A stretch of 64,000 bases of DNA from Flavobacteriaceae bacterium PS02293 (GTDB taxonomy: Bacteria > Bacteroidota > Bacteroidia > Flavobacteriales > Weeksellaceae): the NCBI GenBank assembly GCA_029960045.1, contig JASCOV010000004.1, positions 248,001-312,000 of the forward strand, read 5' to 3'. This document shows, piece by piece, positions 55,107 through 64,000 of this stretch (its first letter is position 1; the number at the start of each line of letters is the position of its first letter). Under the pieces are notes generated by a model, which did no database searches, was not told where the DNA came from, and saw only the letters and a program-made list of their open reading frames with translations. Made by a program: the position numbers and the translations under genes.

Positions 55107-56249
55107 ATGTCGAAGTTTGATGAGATAAGACCATTTTATGATGAGGAAGTGAATGATGCGCTGCTGAGTGTCGCTAAACATCCAATGATGAAGGCTTTGA
55201 TGAGTTTTACATTTCCTAATAAAGATGAGGATTTTTGGATTAATGAATTCAAAAATGTCCATTCGATCAATGATTTTCAAAGTCGGTTTATATCTCAGAC
55301 TGTTCTTCAGATTCTCGACAGAAGTTCTGAAGGTTTGACCACTTCGGGATTTGATCAGTTGGATAAAAATACTTCTTATCTCTTTATTTCAAACCACAGA
55401 GATATTGTTTTGGATACTTCTTTGTTGAATTTAGCTCTGTTAAATGGCGGTTTCGTGATGACATCGTCTGCTATTGGAGATAATCTTGTCAAGAGGCCTT
55501 TTCTTCATATTCTTGCAAAACTGAACCGTAATTTTTTAGTTCAAAGAGGTGTTTCAATCCGTGAACAACTCAATAGTTCCAAGACTTTATCAGAATATAT
55601 TTTTCAACTGTTGACCCAAGAAAACCGTTCTGTATGGATGGCTCAGCGAGAAGGCCGAACAAAAGACGGGAACGATGCAACGCAGCAAGGCGTTTTAAAA
55701 ATGCTTGCGATGTCAGCAGGAGAACAATCATTAACGGACTTTTTTAAAACCTTGAAAATAGTTCCTCTTTCCATCTCGTACGAATATGACCCAACTGATG
55801 CTTTGAAAATGCCGCAACTGATGGCCAATTCCAGAAATGAAGTCTATGTGAAAGATGATAATGAGGATTTTACAACAATGCTGAGTGGAGTTCTCGGACA
55901 AAAAAAACGAATTCATCTCCACGCCGGAAAAGTTCTTGATAATGAGCTGGATAATATTGCCAGTCAACACGATAATAAAAATAAGCAGCTTCAGGCAATC
56001 GCTCAGATTATTGATGATTCTATCATTTATAACTACAAACTCTGGCCAACCAAGTATATTGCTTACGATTTGCTTTATAAAACAGATCAGTTTTCCGAAC
56101 ATTACACAGAAGACGAAAAACAACTGTTTGAACGCAGATTAGAAATGCGAATCGACAGTTCTGATGAGGCGATGAAACAGAGTTTTCTGGCGATGTATGC
56201 GAATCCTGTGATCAATAAAATGAAACAAACAGAAAATACGTCAGCTTAA
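55107..56249 (+). CDS. PlsC/GPAT-type acyltransferase
   Basis: This 380-residue protein resembles glycerol-3-phosphate/1-acylglycerol-3-phosphate acyltransferases: FISNHRDIVLDTSLLNLALL (motif I), KLNRNFLVQRG (motif II region), RSVWMAQREGRTKDGND (motif III) and LKIVPLSISYEY (motif IV). Motif I reads H-x5-D rather than the usual H-x4-D. It has no strong membrane segment. It should take part in phospholipid or lipid A-type acylation at the inner membrane; the substrate is not certain. It is a single gene with its own upstream region. Confidence 0.82.
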   Translation: MSKFDEIRPFYDEEVNDALLSVAKHPMMKALMSFTFPNKDEDFWINEFKNVHSINDFQSRFISQTVLQILDRSSEGLTTSGFDQLDKNTSYLFISNHRDIVLDTSLLNLALLNGGFVMTSSAIGDNLVKRPFLHILAKLNRNFLVQRGVSIREQLNSSKTLSEYIFQLLTQENRSVWMAQREGRTKDGNDATQQGVLKMLAMSAGEQSLTDFFKTLKIVPLSISYEYDPTDALKMPQLMANSRNEVYVKDDNEDFTTMLSGVLGQKKRIHLHAGKVLDNELDNIASQHDNKNKQLQAIAQIIDDSIIYNYKLWPTKYIAYDLLYKTDQFSEHYTEDEKQLFERRLEMRIDSSDEAMKQSFLAMYANPVINKMKQTENTSA

Positions 56250-56320
56250 ATTCTGACTATTTTTTAATTTCGTTCCTTTCTTTAAAATTTAATTTCAAAA
56301 TAGAGTAGTTTTATAAATAA

Positions 56321-56346
56321 TTGGCAAAGAAATTGTGTAGTCTTTG
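56321..56346 (+). promoter_or_regulatory. Possible promoter of the 72-residue protein gene
   Basis: TTGGC (56321-56325) and TAGTCTTTG (56338-56346) resemble -33 and -7 elements but with a short gap. The position, 24 bases before the ATG, fits. Confidence 0.35.
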
Positions 56347-56369
56347 GTATAACTAAAAAACTTACCGCT

Positions 56370-56588
56370 ATGACTATTTCTTACTATGATTTCAAAAATC
56401 TACCAAATGAATCCCAGTGTGACATTGTAATGAACCAAGGTCATCTGATGAACGAAACAATCAAAGACGAACTGAAATTTGTTCTCTACGAGATTTCATC
56501 TTTTACTGTCGAGATAGTTTACAACAAAAATAACAATAGAATTGCAGCAATGAATGTCTATCAAAATAAAGCAAATTACGCTAACTAA
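56370..56588 (+). CDS. Small hypothetical protein (72 residues)
   Basis: This short, soluble protein (MTISYYDFKNLPNESQCDIVM at the start, then VEIVYNKNNNRIAAMNVY) has no signal peptide and no family I recognise. The support for it being real is a plausible upstream -7 box, a coding-like amino-acid mix and a strong terminator 8 bases after its stop. Confidence 0.65.
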   Translation: MTISYYDFKNLPNESQCDIVMNQGHLMNETIKDELKFVLYEISSFTVEIVYNKNNNRIAAMNVYQNKANYAN

Positions 56589-56596
56589 AAACAGAA

Positions 56597-56627
56597 AACA
56601 CTATCAAAATCTGATAGTGTTTTTTAT
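56597..56627 (+). terminator. Terminator after the 72-residue protein gene
   Basis: AACACTATCA (56597-56606) pairs with TGATAGTGTT (56612-56621) and runs into T residues. It may also serve the convergent outer-membrane protein gene. Confidence 0.92.
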
Positions 56628-56642
56628 TAAATTTCTAAAATC

Positions 56643-58997
56643 TTAAAGACGGTTTTGTTCGTCTGTTTTACTTCCTGCTTTTGCTTCTTTCACTTTTTGA
56701 TTTCCAAAATTATATTTCAGGTTAATCATAAAATATTGTGTTTCCCGTAAGTCTTTAAAATATTGATTTTGATCAGCATATTTTGTCGAAATCGTATTAT
56801 TATCCGTCCGAAATATATCATTGAAGACCAAACCTGTTTCCAATCGTTTATTGAACATTTTTTTATTAATGATGACATAAGTTTTTTGCGATGAACTGAT
56901 ATCAAAAGAACCTTGTATCGTCTTCGAATTGTAAACATAACCAACATTCAAATCCCATGTTTTTGCTTTGTCCAAAGTGATCTGCGTAGAAAGATTGGCG
57001 TTGTAAAAAAACACATCATTCTTGTAAAGAACCTGATCTGTTCCTATGAAATAATTCTCCTGATATTCTCCCATTGCAAAAACATTTAGCTTCCAAAATG
57101 GTTTGATTGTGAAATTTCTGGAAAAATTGACGCCCATATTTTTTCCGTGATCGATGTTTGTAAAATTATAGACTGTTTCAAAAGTCTCAGGATTCTGAAT
57201 TGAGATTTCCATAGACGGATCTTTGATATAACTGAAATAGGTTTCGAAATTCCAATTTTTCACAGTGTAAGTCAAACTCAGATTGTGAATGATGGTTGAC
57301 TTCAAATTTGCATCACCTTGAAAATAAGAGTAGAGATTATAGTAAGATTTGGACGGATTCAGGAAATCATAATCTGGTCGGTTGATTCTTTTTCCATAAG
57401 AAAATCCTAATTGCTGATCTTCTTTCAAATTATACATCACATAAAATGTAGGGAAAACTGAAGTTCTTGTTATGTTATTTTCTACCGTTGGATTGTCAGA
57501 TTTTGTTTTAATTAAAGTCGTTTCAGAACGTAAACCAGCTTTCAGCTCCCATTTTTTCAATTTATATTCTGAAGAAATGTAAGCTGCAAATATATTTTCT
57601 TTATAATCAAAAAGATTGCTTTTCAAAGGATTGTAAGTGATACTTTCCTCAGTTCCATCGAAGAAGTCTAGATCATTTTTGTTATTTACAAAACTGTATT
57701 TCAAACCGCTTTCCAAAGTGAATTTTTCCTTTGATAACCGATAATCCAATTGCGTAGAATAAAGCGAAATATTCTGAACATTGTTATTTCCAAATCGGTT
57801 ATAATTTTCAGGCTGATCCACAAAATCAAGCTGCGTTTGGATATCCTGATTTTCCTTAAACTTTTTCGTACTAAAGTTATTGGTCCAGGTCAGATTCTGA
57901 TCTCCGAATTTTTTATCAAAAACCAAATATGAATTAAAACTATTGTTGAATTGATTTTTCAAATTAGATGTCAGATAGTTAGATTGAAGCTGATTGGTTT
58001 CTGTGTTGTAAATATTGGTCGGAACTTTGTAATGACCATTATTATTTGGCGCATTATAACCATCAAAACCAAACTGAACGGTTGATAAACTATCCAGACT
58101 GTATTGCCCGGAAAAATTATAAATATGCTGTTCGTGCGAATGGGTTTTCCTCACCATATCGCTTTCCCAGCGTGTTTTGTCCTGATTGAAAGTTACAACG
58201 TCAAAGTTTTTCCGGACATAATCTCCGGTTACAAAATTGTAATTTGCACTCAACTGCCATTTTCCAACATTGTACGATTGCGAAGTTCCAATCATTCCTT
58301 TGGCATAAGTCGCCTGATGATATCTCGTAGAAATCCTGCCTTTGTAGCCGGAAAGTACATTCTGTTTCATTTTGATATTGATGATTGCACTTCCTTCCGC
58401 TTCATATTTCGCAGGCGGATTTGTGATGACTTCCACAGAAGAAACGTTGTTTCCGTCGGTGTTTTCAAGAAGTTGTTTCAGCTGTTCCTGAGTCATCAAT
58501 GTTTTTTTATCATTAATGGTTACGATGATTTGAGAATTTCCTCGAACACTCAATTCTTCATTTTTAACCAAGACATTTGGCGTACTTTTCAAAATATCCC
58601 AGGCGTTAAGATTTTGAAGCGGTGTATTATCGATATTGAATTCCAATCGGTCGATTTTTCTTTTTAATAAAGGTTTGTTTGCTTTGATTGTTACTGCTTC
58701 AATGGTATTTAAAGTATCTTTTTTAAGGATGATATTCAATGATAAATCACTTTCTTCCAGAGTAATTTCATAATCCCGAAAACCGGATTTTTTGATTGTT
58801 AATGAAACCGGAAATGTCGTAATTCCTTCAATGGCGAAATTCCCCTTTTCATCAGAATTATAAATATTTTTATTTTCATTAATCTGAATAATACCTTCAG
58901 AAATTGGTTCCTGTTTTTCATTTTCGATATGTCCTTTGATGGTTTGACTCCAGATAAAGACTGGAAGTAAAAACAGAATTGCTGCGTATAATTTCAT
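56643..58997 (-). CDS. TonB-dependent receptor-like outer-membrane protein (OMP_b-brl_3 type)
   Basis: This 784-residue protein has a signal peptide (about 1-17, FIWSQ), an N-terminal CarboxypepD_reg-like domain (about 18-95, IKGHIENEKQEPISEGIIQI), a plug (LNAWDILKSTPNVLVKNEELSVRGNSQIIVTIND; SVEVITNPPAKYEAEGSAIINIKMK) and a barrel ending NLKYNFGNQK. The ALxxLxxxP/NPPAKYEAEGSAI signature marks the non-SusC class often encoded next to two-component systems in Bacteroidota. No SusD gene follows. It is divergent from a histidine kinase gene, with three phased repeats between, and is likely the main target of that system. The ligand is unknown. Confidence 0.9.
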   Translation of the reverse strand: MKLYAAILFLLPVFIWSQTIKGHIENEKQEPISEGIIQINENKNIYNSDEKGNFAIEGITTFPVSLTIKKSGFRDYEITLEESDLSLNIILKKDTLNTIEAVTIKANKPLLKRKIDRLEFNIDNTPLQNLNAWDILKSTPNVLVKNEELSVRGNSQIIVTINDKKTLMTQEQLKQLLENTDGNNVSSVEVITNPPAKYEAEGSAIINIKMKQNVLSGYKGRISTRYHQATYAKGMIGTSQSYNVGKWQLSANYNFVTGDYVRKNFDVVTFNQDKTRWESDMVRKTHSHEQHIYNFSGQYSLDSLSTVQFGFDGYNAPNNNGHYKVPTNIYNTETNQLQSNYLTSNLKNQFNNSFNSYLVFDKKFGDQNLTWTNNFSTKKFKENQDIQTQLDFVDQPENYNRFGNNNVQNISLYSTQLDYRLSKEKFTLESGLKYSFVNNKNDLDFFDGTEESITYNPLKSNLFDYKENIFAAYISSEYKLKKWELKAGLRSETTLIKTKSDNPTVENNITRTSVFPTFYVMYNLKEDQQLGFSYGKRINRPDYDFLNPSKSYYNLYSYFQGDANLKSTIIHNLSLTYTVKNWNFETYFSYIKDPSMEISIQNPETFETVYNFTNIDHGKNMGVNFSRNFTIKPFWKLNVFAMGEYQENYFIGTDQVLYKNDVFFYNANLSTQITLDKAKTWDLNVGYVYNSKTIQGSFDISSSQKTYVIINKKMFNKRLETGLVFNDIFRTDNNTISTKYADQNQYFKDLRETQYFMINLKYNFGNQKVKEAKAGSKTDEQNRL

Positions 58998-59042
58998 CTA
59001 ATTAATTTTCTCCAAAATTGAGACAGTTTGTACCTAAGTTTT

Positions 59043-59071
59043 GTTAATGAAGGGTTAATGGACGGTTAATG
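59043..59071. promoter_or_regulatory. Triple direct repeat between outer-membrane protein and kinase genes
   Basis: GTTAATG occurs at 59043-59049, 59054-59060 and 59065-59071, an exact 11-bp period. This is the form expected for an OmpR-type regulator site and lies in the only divergent gap next to the two-component system. Confidence 0.7.
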
Positions 59072-59107
59072 GTAGTTTTGAAAGGAATTTGATTGTATTT
59101 TTGAAAT

Positions 59108-60409
59108 ATGAATCGGAAGAAAAATACCACGATTATTTTGTTCACGTTCAGCCTGATTATTTTGGTTGCGTTGCAGGCGTATTATATTCATAATTCTTAT
59201 CGGTTAGAAGAAAAAGATTTGAACAGACAAGCAAGAACTATTGCCGACAAAACGCTGGAGACAATGGAAAAATATGAAACCGAAACCAACGAAGAAAAAC
59301 TAGTAGGCGATTTCGACAGGCTGAAAAAAGGCATTACTATTCAAAAAGAAAAAATCACGCATCCAGAAAGATTGTACAATTCAGAAGCGCTTTACAATCA
59401 AAAACTGGAAAAAATCCTCAAAGACAATATTGGAGATTCCGGTTTTGAGATTGCGATGAAAAGCGAAATATATTCGATTTTTGATGAAGTTCAGAAAAAA
59501 GAGCTTCTACCAAATAGTCGTTCTCTTGTGTTGTATCAAAGTGTGAAAAAAATGACGAATCCTTTGACAATAAACGAAGGCAAATGGTCCAGTCGCCAAA
59601 CCAAAGAAAATACAGATCTGAAACTGGATGAGAAAAATTATTACTTGGTAAAATCAAAATCAACTTTTCAATTGTTGAATCTTCAATTTTTAATTTTTAA
59701 AAAAATTATTCCTTTAATACTAATCAGTTTTTTGATTGTAGCTTTGATCATTTATTTGTTCAGAAACAGTATCAGAAATCTGAATCTTCAGGAAAAGAAA
59801 ATTTCTCAGCTTCACACAACTATAGATTCCATCGCTCACGAACTTAATACGCCAATCACAACTTTAAAATTCTCAATCGTACAAACTCCAGATCCTGAGA
59901 CGAAAGCTTTGCTGGAAAGACAAATCAAACGTCTGGAAAACATCGTAAAATCCATTCATCATTCGGATTCTGAAGATGTTTTGATTGATAAAAATGAAAT
60001 TGAAACTTACTTTTCAAATATTAAGAAAACATATCATCAAACCAACTTTAATATCAATCTGGATTTAATTGAAAATAACATTCTCCATCAAAACGATTTC
60101 ACTCAAATGATGGATAATCTGATTGATAACTCTGTAAAATATGGTGCAAAAAACTTAAATATTTCAATCAATAATAATTTTGAAATAGAAGTTTCTGACG
60201 ACGGAATCGGAATCCCGACAGAAGATCAGAAACATATTTTTGATAAATATTACCGTGTTTCCAGAACGGAAAATATGAATATCAATGGTTTGGGCGTTGG
60301 TTTGTTTCTTGTCAAAGCCATTGTAGATAAACGAAAAGGAAAAATCTCTGTAAAGTCAAATCCTGACAAAGGTGTAACTTTTAAAATCCAAATCCCGAAT
60401 GAAAACTAA
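59108..60409 (+). CDS. Sensor histidine kinase
   Basis: This 433-residue protein has two membrane segments (about 9-27 and 197-218) around a periplasmic region rich in Lys/Glu. The H-box is DSIAHELNTPITTLKF (His244), then HATPase boxes DNLIDNSVKYGA, VSDDGIGIPTEDQ and GLGVGLFLVKAIVD. The HisKA segment is short compared with typical kinases (about 50 residues between H-box and next block). It overlaps its regulator gene by 11 bases. With the outer-membrane protein gene on the other side, it likely senses envelope state or a nutrient. Confidence 0.9.
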   Translation: MNRKKNTTIILFTFSLIILVALQAYYIHNSYRLEEKDLNRQARTIADKTLETMEKYETETNEEKLVGDFDRLKKGITIQKEKITHPERLYNSEALYNQKLEKILKDNIGDSGFEIAMKSEIYSIFDEVQKKELLPNSRSLVLYQSVKKMTNPLTINEGKWSSRQTKENTDLKLDEKNYYLVKSKSTFQLLNLQFLIFKKIIPLILISFLIVALIIYLFRNSIRNLNLQEKKISQLHTTIDSIAHELNTPITTLKFSIVQTPDPETKALLERQIKRLENIVKSIHHSDSEDVLIDKNEIETYFSNIKKTYHQTNFNINLDLIENNILHQNDFTQMMDNLIDNSVKYGAKNLNISINNNFEIEVSDDGIGIPTEDQKHIFDKYYRVSRTENMNINGLGVGLFLVKAIVDKRKGKISVKSNPDKGVTFKIQIPNEN

Positions 60410-61076
60410 AATCCTTTTGGTAGAAGACGATGCAGACTTGGGAATGGTTCTGAAACAATATCTGGAATTCTCAGATTTCGAGGTCAATTGGATCTCAAAT
60501 CCTGAAGAAATTCTGAAAAATAAAAATACTATTTCAAATTATCAATTGGCAATTCTGGATGTAATGCTTCCATTTATGGACGGTTTTGAATTATCTAGGG
60601 AAATTAGAAAAACTTCAAAAATTCCCTTTTTGTTTCTGACTGCAAAAGGCCAAAGTATTGATAAAATTCTGGGTTTGAAACTTGGAGCCGATGATTATAT
60701 CACAAAACCGTGCGAACCCGAAGAATTGATTTTAAGAATCAAGAACATTCTCAAAAGACAACAGAATCAAGAAACAGAAATTATCAAAATTGGAAATTAT
60801 TCCTTCATTCCATCTCAGTTTCAACTGAAATTTGAATCTGAAAATATTCAGTTAACAGAGAAAGAATCGGAACTTTTGCTGTTACTTTCCAAAAACAATC
60901 AGAAAATCATCAACCGAAAAGAAATTCTCGAAAATCTTTGGGGCGAAAATGATTATTTCCTTGGAAGAAGTCTGGATGTATTTATGACAAGACTCCGGAA
61001 ATATCTCCAAAAAGATGATAGAGTCAAGTTTGAATCCGTTCGTGGAATCGGTTTTAAAGTGGAGTTTCCAATATAA
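60399..61076 (+). CDS. OmpR-family response regulator
   Basis: This 225-residue protein has a receiver domain (acidic Asp10-Asp11, phospho-acceptor Asp54 in AILDVMLPFMDG, Lys in DDYITKPCEPEE) and a winged helix (LTEKESELLLLLSKNN, GRSLDVFMTRLRKYL, FESVRGIGFKVEF). It is translationally coupled to the kinase gene by an 11-base overlap. It should bind the 11-bp-phased GTTAATG repeats upstream of the kinase and outer-membrane protein genes. Confidence 0.92.
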   Translation: MKTKILLVEDDADLGMVLKQYLEFSDFEVNWISNPEEILKNKNTISNYQLAILDVMLPFMDGFELSREIRKTSKIPFLFLTAKGQSIDKILGLKLGADDYITKPCEPEELILRIKNILKRQQNQETEIIKIGNYSFIPSQFQLKFESENIQLTEKESELLLLLSKNNQKIINRKEILENLWGENDYFLGRSLDVFMTRLRKYLQKDDRVKFESVRGIGFKVEFPI

Positions 61077-61088
61077 ATTTTAATGATT

Positions 61089-61238
61089 TTATTGAAAAAG
61101 ACCTTTCCAAACTGCCCAAATTACCAATAAAGGTAAATTAATAAAGTATTTTAAAATATTAATTGCAGAGATTTTCATAACACCGATATTTCCTTCTACA
61201 AAATAGACAGATCTAACATAAAGATCAAAAAAATTCAT
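61089..61238 (-). CDS. 49-residue single-pass membrane peptide
   Basis: An ATG at 61238 opens a frame of 49 codons ending with TAA at 61089: it begins MNFFDLYVRSVYFVEGNIG and ends LPLLVIWAVWKGLFQ. It has one hydrophobic segment (about 29-45) and a coding-like residue mix with no rare codon clusters. It lies between the response regulator gene and the AsmA-like gene, 83 bases past the end of the latter. I recognise no family with certainty. Its length, clean start and lack of a competing frame make it a likely real small gene. Confidence 0.55.
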   Translation of the reverse strand: MNFFDLYVRSVYFVEGNIGVMKISAINILKYFINLPLLVIWAVWKGLFQ

Positions 61239-61320
61239 AACTTTTATTTTCTCAATAATATCAAAGATAGTTCCTAACGGAAAAATTATTGTTAAGAAAT
61301 TGTTAACTTTATATTGTTTA

Positions 61321-63810
61321 TCAGATCACATATTTTTTGAGTCCTTCCATAATTCCCTGCCAAAGCATATTGAAAAAACTCTTGTCCGGATCTCGTTTTT
61401 TCTCGACCACAACGTGTGTGGGTTCGCCTTTGGATTCATCTTTTACAAACCAATTGGCAACGGTTGAAAGTACTTTTCGTTCTTTTCCTTTTTTATTGAG
61501 GAAATTCACATACATATCATTGTATTTGAAATAGAATTTGCCTGCGATTCCGGCATTAGTACCATAATAATCAAACTTCAGATAATCGATTTTTCCATCC
61601 AGAGTAATATTAAGATAAGGTCTTACAAACAAGTTCACATTATCGGCAGAAAGCTTTTGGATATTACCTTTGATAGTAAATTTATCTTGTAAATCCATTA
61701 CATCAAATTTCCAAACGATATTAGTTGGTGCGGTTCCGTAAAAAGCAAAATTAGCATCAGCCGTTATCATTGTTGGTCTTCCTTTGATTTTACCATTGTT
61801 GACATCATTTATTAAAATTCCGAAATTATCAAATGTCAATTTTCCTGGAATATTACTGTTTTCGGCATTTTCTTCGTAAACCAAAGCTGAGTTTTTGATA
61901 ACTACAGTTTTTACAAACAACGGCATTTTTACATTTCGAAGTTTCTTGCTAAAAAGAATTCGAGGATCGTGATCGTCCGCAGGCGCCAAATCGTGGTAAA
62001 TATTACAATTCAAACCATCGATTTCTACTTTACTGATGTCAATCAAAGGATTTCTGAACAAGTCCGAATTCTGATCTGTAATGCCAATACTTTTTACCGA
62101 AATTGTATAAAGATCTGTCTCTTTCGCAATCACTTTGCTGAATCCGGTTCGGGAATATTTTGGAATATATTTTAAATCTTTGATGTCCGTTTTGTTTCCG
62201 GAATTTTTAAGCTGAGCAATTTTCAGTGTGTAATATTTCCCCGCATCAAGGTCAATTTTTTGAGCATTGATCAATCTTTTACCAATTGTCACAGGTTTGT
62301 GATTTTTAAAATCTGCTGTGTTGGAAGACAATTGCTGCAGATTGATGTCAAATTTTCCAATAGACAATTTCTGTTTCCCTTGATTAGTTTGAGTAATTTT
62401 TCCATTCGAAATATTAATGAATCCAAGTTTCGCAGCAAAATCGGATAGAGTAGAACCGGATTTTTTTTGTTTTGATTTTTGCTTGTGGTTGGACGAAATA
62501 ATTTTAATATCAGGTGATTTGATTTCAATTCCATCCATCAGGATATTCAGTTTTTGACCGATATATTTTGTCTGATTGTTTACGATTTTAATCTCATCTG
62601 TATTGATGTTAAAAAGATCTTTGTTCGCAGACTTTGCCAAAGCAGAAACCTGAACTTTTTCAAACAGAATATTAGAATCGTGTGAATCAATTTTCTTAAT
62701 TCTGACAGCCTGAAATTGATTAGCTTTAAAATAAATATTTTCGGCTTCTATATCGTGATTGATAAATCGGAATGGGATTTTTTCTTTAACCGTATTCTTG
62801 TCAAAAACAATATCGCTGAGTTTAAAATTAAATTGATCGATTGACGCTGTTTTGTCAAGATCTGCCTGCAAAACCACGATTTTTCCTTTTTCAAAACTGA
62901 TGTTTTTGAGTCCGATTTTCATATCGATTTCTTTCGGGTTTTTCTCTTTCTCAACAATGTTTTTCCCTGTAGAAGTGACTTTCAGATCCGGATGTTTGAA
63001 AATAATATCCGAAACAATCAAAGAATCCTGACTGATGTTAAAATCCTTTGCTAACAGATTTTCTGAATAGAAATCAAAAATATTTTTAGCATTATAATTT
63101 TCAGCTTTTTGTAAAGGTTTGAGATGGAATTTCTTAAGTTCAAGCGTTTTGTTGGCAGCCAGAATTTCGTCCGCGTCAACTTCATAAAATTCATTTACAC
63201 CAATTTTGACGCTTTTTGCATCAATTTTAAATTCCTGAAAAGCAATTGGAATCTTCGAGTTGTTATCACTTTGTTTGATATCTTTCAGTTTGATATTGAT
63301 ATTTTCTCCTACAAAAACGGGCTTTCCATCAGCGTTTTTGATATCAGCAAAAACATTGTCAATCAAGATGTTGTTAATATGAATATCAGTCGCTTTTTTC
63401 TGTTTTTTATCTTCTTTCTTTTTAGGAGCTATTCTGATATTAATTTTAGAATCAGTCAAAAGCAATTGATCTGCGTGATAGGATTTATTAAACAAAGCTT
63501 TCCAGATAGAAATATCGTGAAGTTCTATTTTTTTCACTGTTCCATTGATTTGTGTGATGGAAAAGTCTTTTGGATTTTTAGTTGAAATTTTAAGCTCATC
63601 TGCTGTGAAATCACCTTTTAAAAGACTTAATGAAAAATCTTTTAATTCAATTTTATAAGGCGTTTTATCGTTAACGAGATTTGGAAGTTTCCTCTGAAGA
63701 TAGAAATCTAAAATAAAGGGAAACGCACCAATCAGAACTAGAAAGCCAATTCCAATTCCCCAAAACCATTTTTTGCGTGTGTTTTTTTTCTCCTGTAATT
63801 TTTCGTTCAT
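61321..63810 (-). CDS. AsmA/DUF748-like envelope protein
   Basis: This 829-residue protein has one N-terminal membrane segment (about 17-37), after a basic start, and a long repetitive beta-rich body: LKDFSLSLLKGDFTADELKIST, LLLTDSKINIRIAPK, ILIDNVFADIKNADGKPVF and LDGKIDYLKFDYYGTNAG near the end. This is the pattern of AsmA-like bridge proteins, here probably anchored in the inner membrane and reaching across the periplasm, with a role in lipid or envelope balance inferred from the family. The ATG at 63810 is chosen over a TTG one codon upstream. Confidence 0.8.
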   Translation of the reverse strand: MNEKLQEKKNTRKKWFWGIGIGFLVLIGAFPFILDFYLQRKLPNLVNDKTPYKIELKDFSLSLLKGDFTADELKISTKNPKDFSITQINGTVKKIELHDISIWKALFNKSYHADQLLLTDSKINIRIAPKKKEDKKQKKATDIHINNILIDNVFADIKNADGKPVFVGENINIKLKDIKQSDNNSKIPIAFQEFKIDAKSVKIGVNEFYEVDADEILAANKTLELKKFHLKPLQKAENYNAKNIFDFYSENLLAKDFNISQDSLIVSDIIFKHPDLKVTSTGKNIVEKEKNPKEIDMKIGLKNISFEKGKIVVLQADLDKTASIDQFNFKLSDIVFDKNTVKEKIPFRFINHDIEAENIYFKANQFQAVRIKKIDSHDSNILFEKVQVSALAKSANKDLFNINTDEIKIVNNQTKYIGQKLNILMDGIEIKSPDIKIISSNHKQKSKQKKSGSTLSDFAAKLGFINISNGKITQTNQGKQKLSIGKFDINLQQLSSNTADFKNHKPVTIGKRLINAQKIDLDAGKYYTLKIAQLKNSGNKTDIKDLKYIPKYSRTGFSKVIAKETDLYTISVKSIGITDQNSDLFRNPLIDISKVEIDGLNCNIYHDLAPADDHDPRILFSKKLRNVKMPLFVKTVVIKNSALVYEENAENSNIPGKLTFDNFGILINDVNNGKIKGRPTMITADANFAFYGTAPTNIVWKFDVMDLQDKFTIKGNIQKLSADNVNLFVRPYLNITLDGKIDYLKFDYYGTNAGIAGKFYFKYNDMYVNFLNKKGKERKVLSTVANWFVKDESKGEPTHVVVEKKRDPDKSFFNMLWQGIMEGLKKYVI

Positions 63811-63948
63811 CAACTAGTTTTTTCTATTTCAAAGCTACACAAAAGATGTTCCAATAAATAGATATATTGCCTTAGTAACGTGATTATTTAACAAATACTA
63901 TCGGATTTTATAAATTTAAATCATTATTGATGAAATTAATACAAAAAA

Positions 63949-63973
63949 AATGGCCGGAACTTTTCCGACCATT
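63949..63973 (-). terminator. Terminator of a gene beyond the right edge
   Basis: AATGGCCGGAA (63949-63959) pairs with TTCCGACCATT (63963-63973). On the minus strand the one mismatch becomes a G-U pair and the stem is followed by eight T, so it acts leftward. A minus frame entering from the edge ends at TAA 63980-63978 (LKVTFG), perhaps the end of that gene. Confidence 0.7.
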
Positions 63974-64000
63974 TCTGTTACCCGAAAGTAACTTTTAACA

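Noticed and set aside
63978..64000. C-terminal end of a minus-strand gene at the right edge
   Set aside because: Only about seven codons are visible; the terminator beside it supports the idea, but it is too short to list as a gene.

Overview
The window looks like a chromosome segment of an AT-rich member of the Bacteroidota, most likely Flavobacteriales close to Chryseobacterium. The reasons are SusC/SusD pairs, a type IX secretion (T9SS) C-terminal sorting domain, weak Shine-Dalgarno sequences, -7 boxes close to TAnnTTTG, and REP-like intergenic palindromes. Genus is inferred from style and recall, not from a marker gene.

Layout: 1-1.4 kb is the end of a TonB-dependent receptor with its DUF4249 lipoprotein, then a small DUF3817 membrane protein. 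From 1.8 to 48.8 kb lies one polysaccharide utilization locus (PUL) for acetylated rhamnogalacturonan I (RG-I). It contains a secreted PL1-type pectate lyase (minus strand); a plus-strand operon of GH28, GH2, CE12, GH106, a DUF4350-like protein, PL11, CE12 and GH105; the rhamnose permease RhaT; two SusC/SusD pairs; a rhamnose catabolic set (fused rhamnulose-1-P aldolase/lactaldehyde dehydrogenase, rhamnose isomerase, rhamnulokinase, FMN lactate dehydrogenase); a GntR-type regulator with a LacI-like sensor region; and a minus-strand enzyme cluster (GH105, CE12, esterase, GH28, DUF4450 protein, unassigned six-hairpin protein). From 48.9 kb on the genes look like core chromosome: a two-component system beside a DUF1573 gene, a GIDE-like/LemA operon, an acyltransferase, a TonB-type outer-membrane protein divergent from a second two-component system, a 49-residue membrane peptide and an AsmA-like protein.

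How it fits together: PL1 and PL11 lyases and GH28 cut the pectin/RG-I backbone, CE12 enzymes and an esterase deacetylate it, SusCD pairs import oligosaccharides, GH105, GH28, GH106 and GH2 strip unsaturated uronate, galacturonate, rhamnose and side-chain sugars, RhaT imports rhamnose, and the Rha enzymes split it to DHAP and lactaldehyde, then lactate and pyruvate.

Main new observation: eight promoters of this locus, on both strands, share a 9-bp box close to TGCAGGAYR that begins exactly 29 nt before a -7-like box. In most of them a second GAY-type half-box lies 10 bp further upstream. This gives a one-regulator RG-I/rhamnose regulon readable from sequence. The regulator is not proven: direct repeats fit an AraC-type activator better than the GntR protein encoded in the locus. 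Second-tier observations are two adjacent unassigned six-hairpin proteins, a 10-bp inverted repeat before the rhamnulokinase gene, and 11-bp-phased direct repeats beside both two-component systems.
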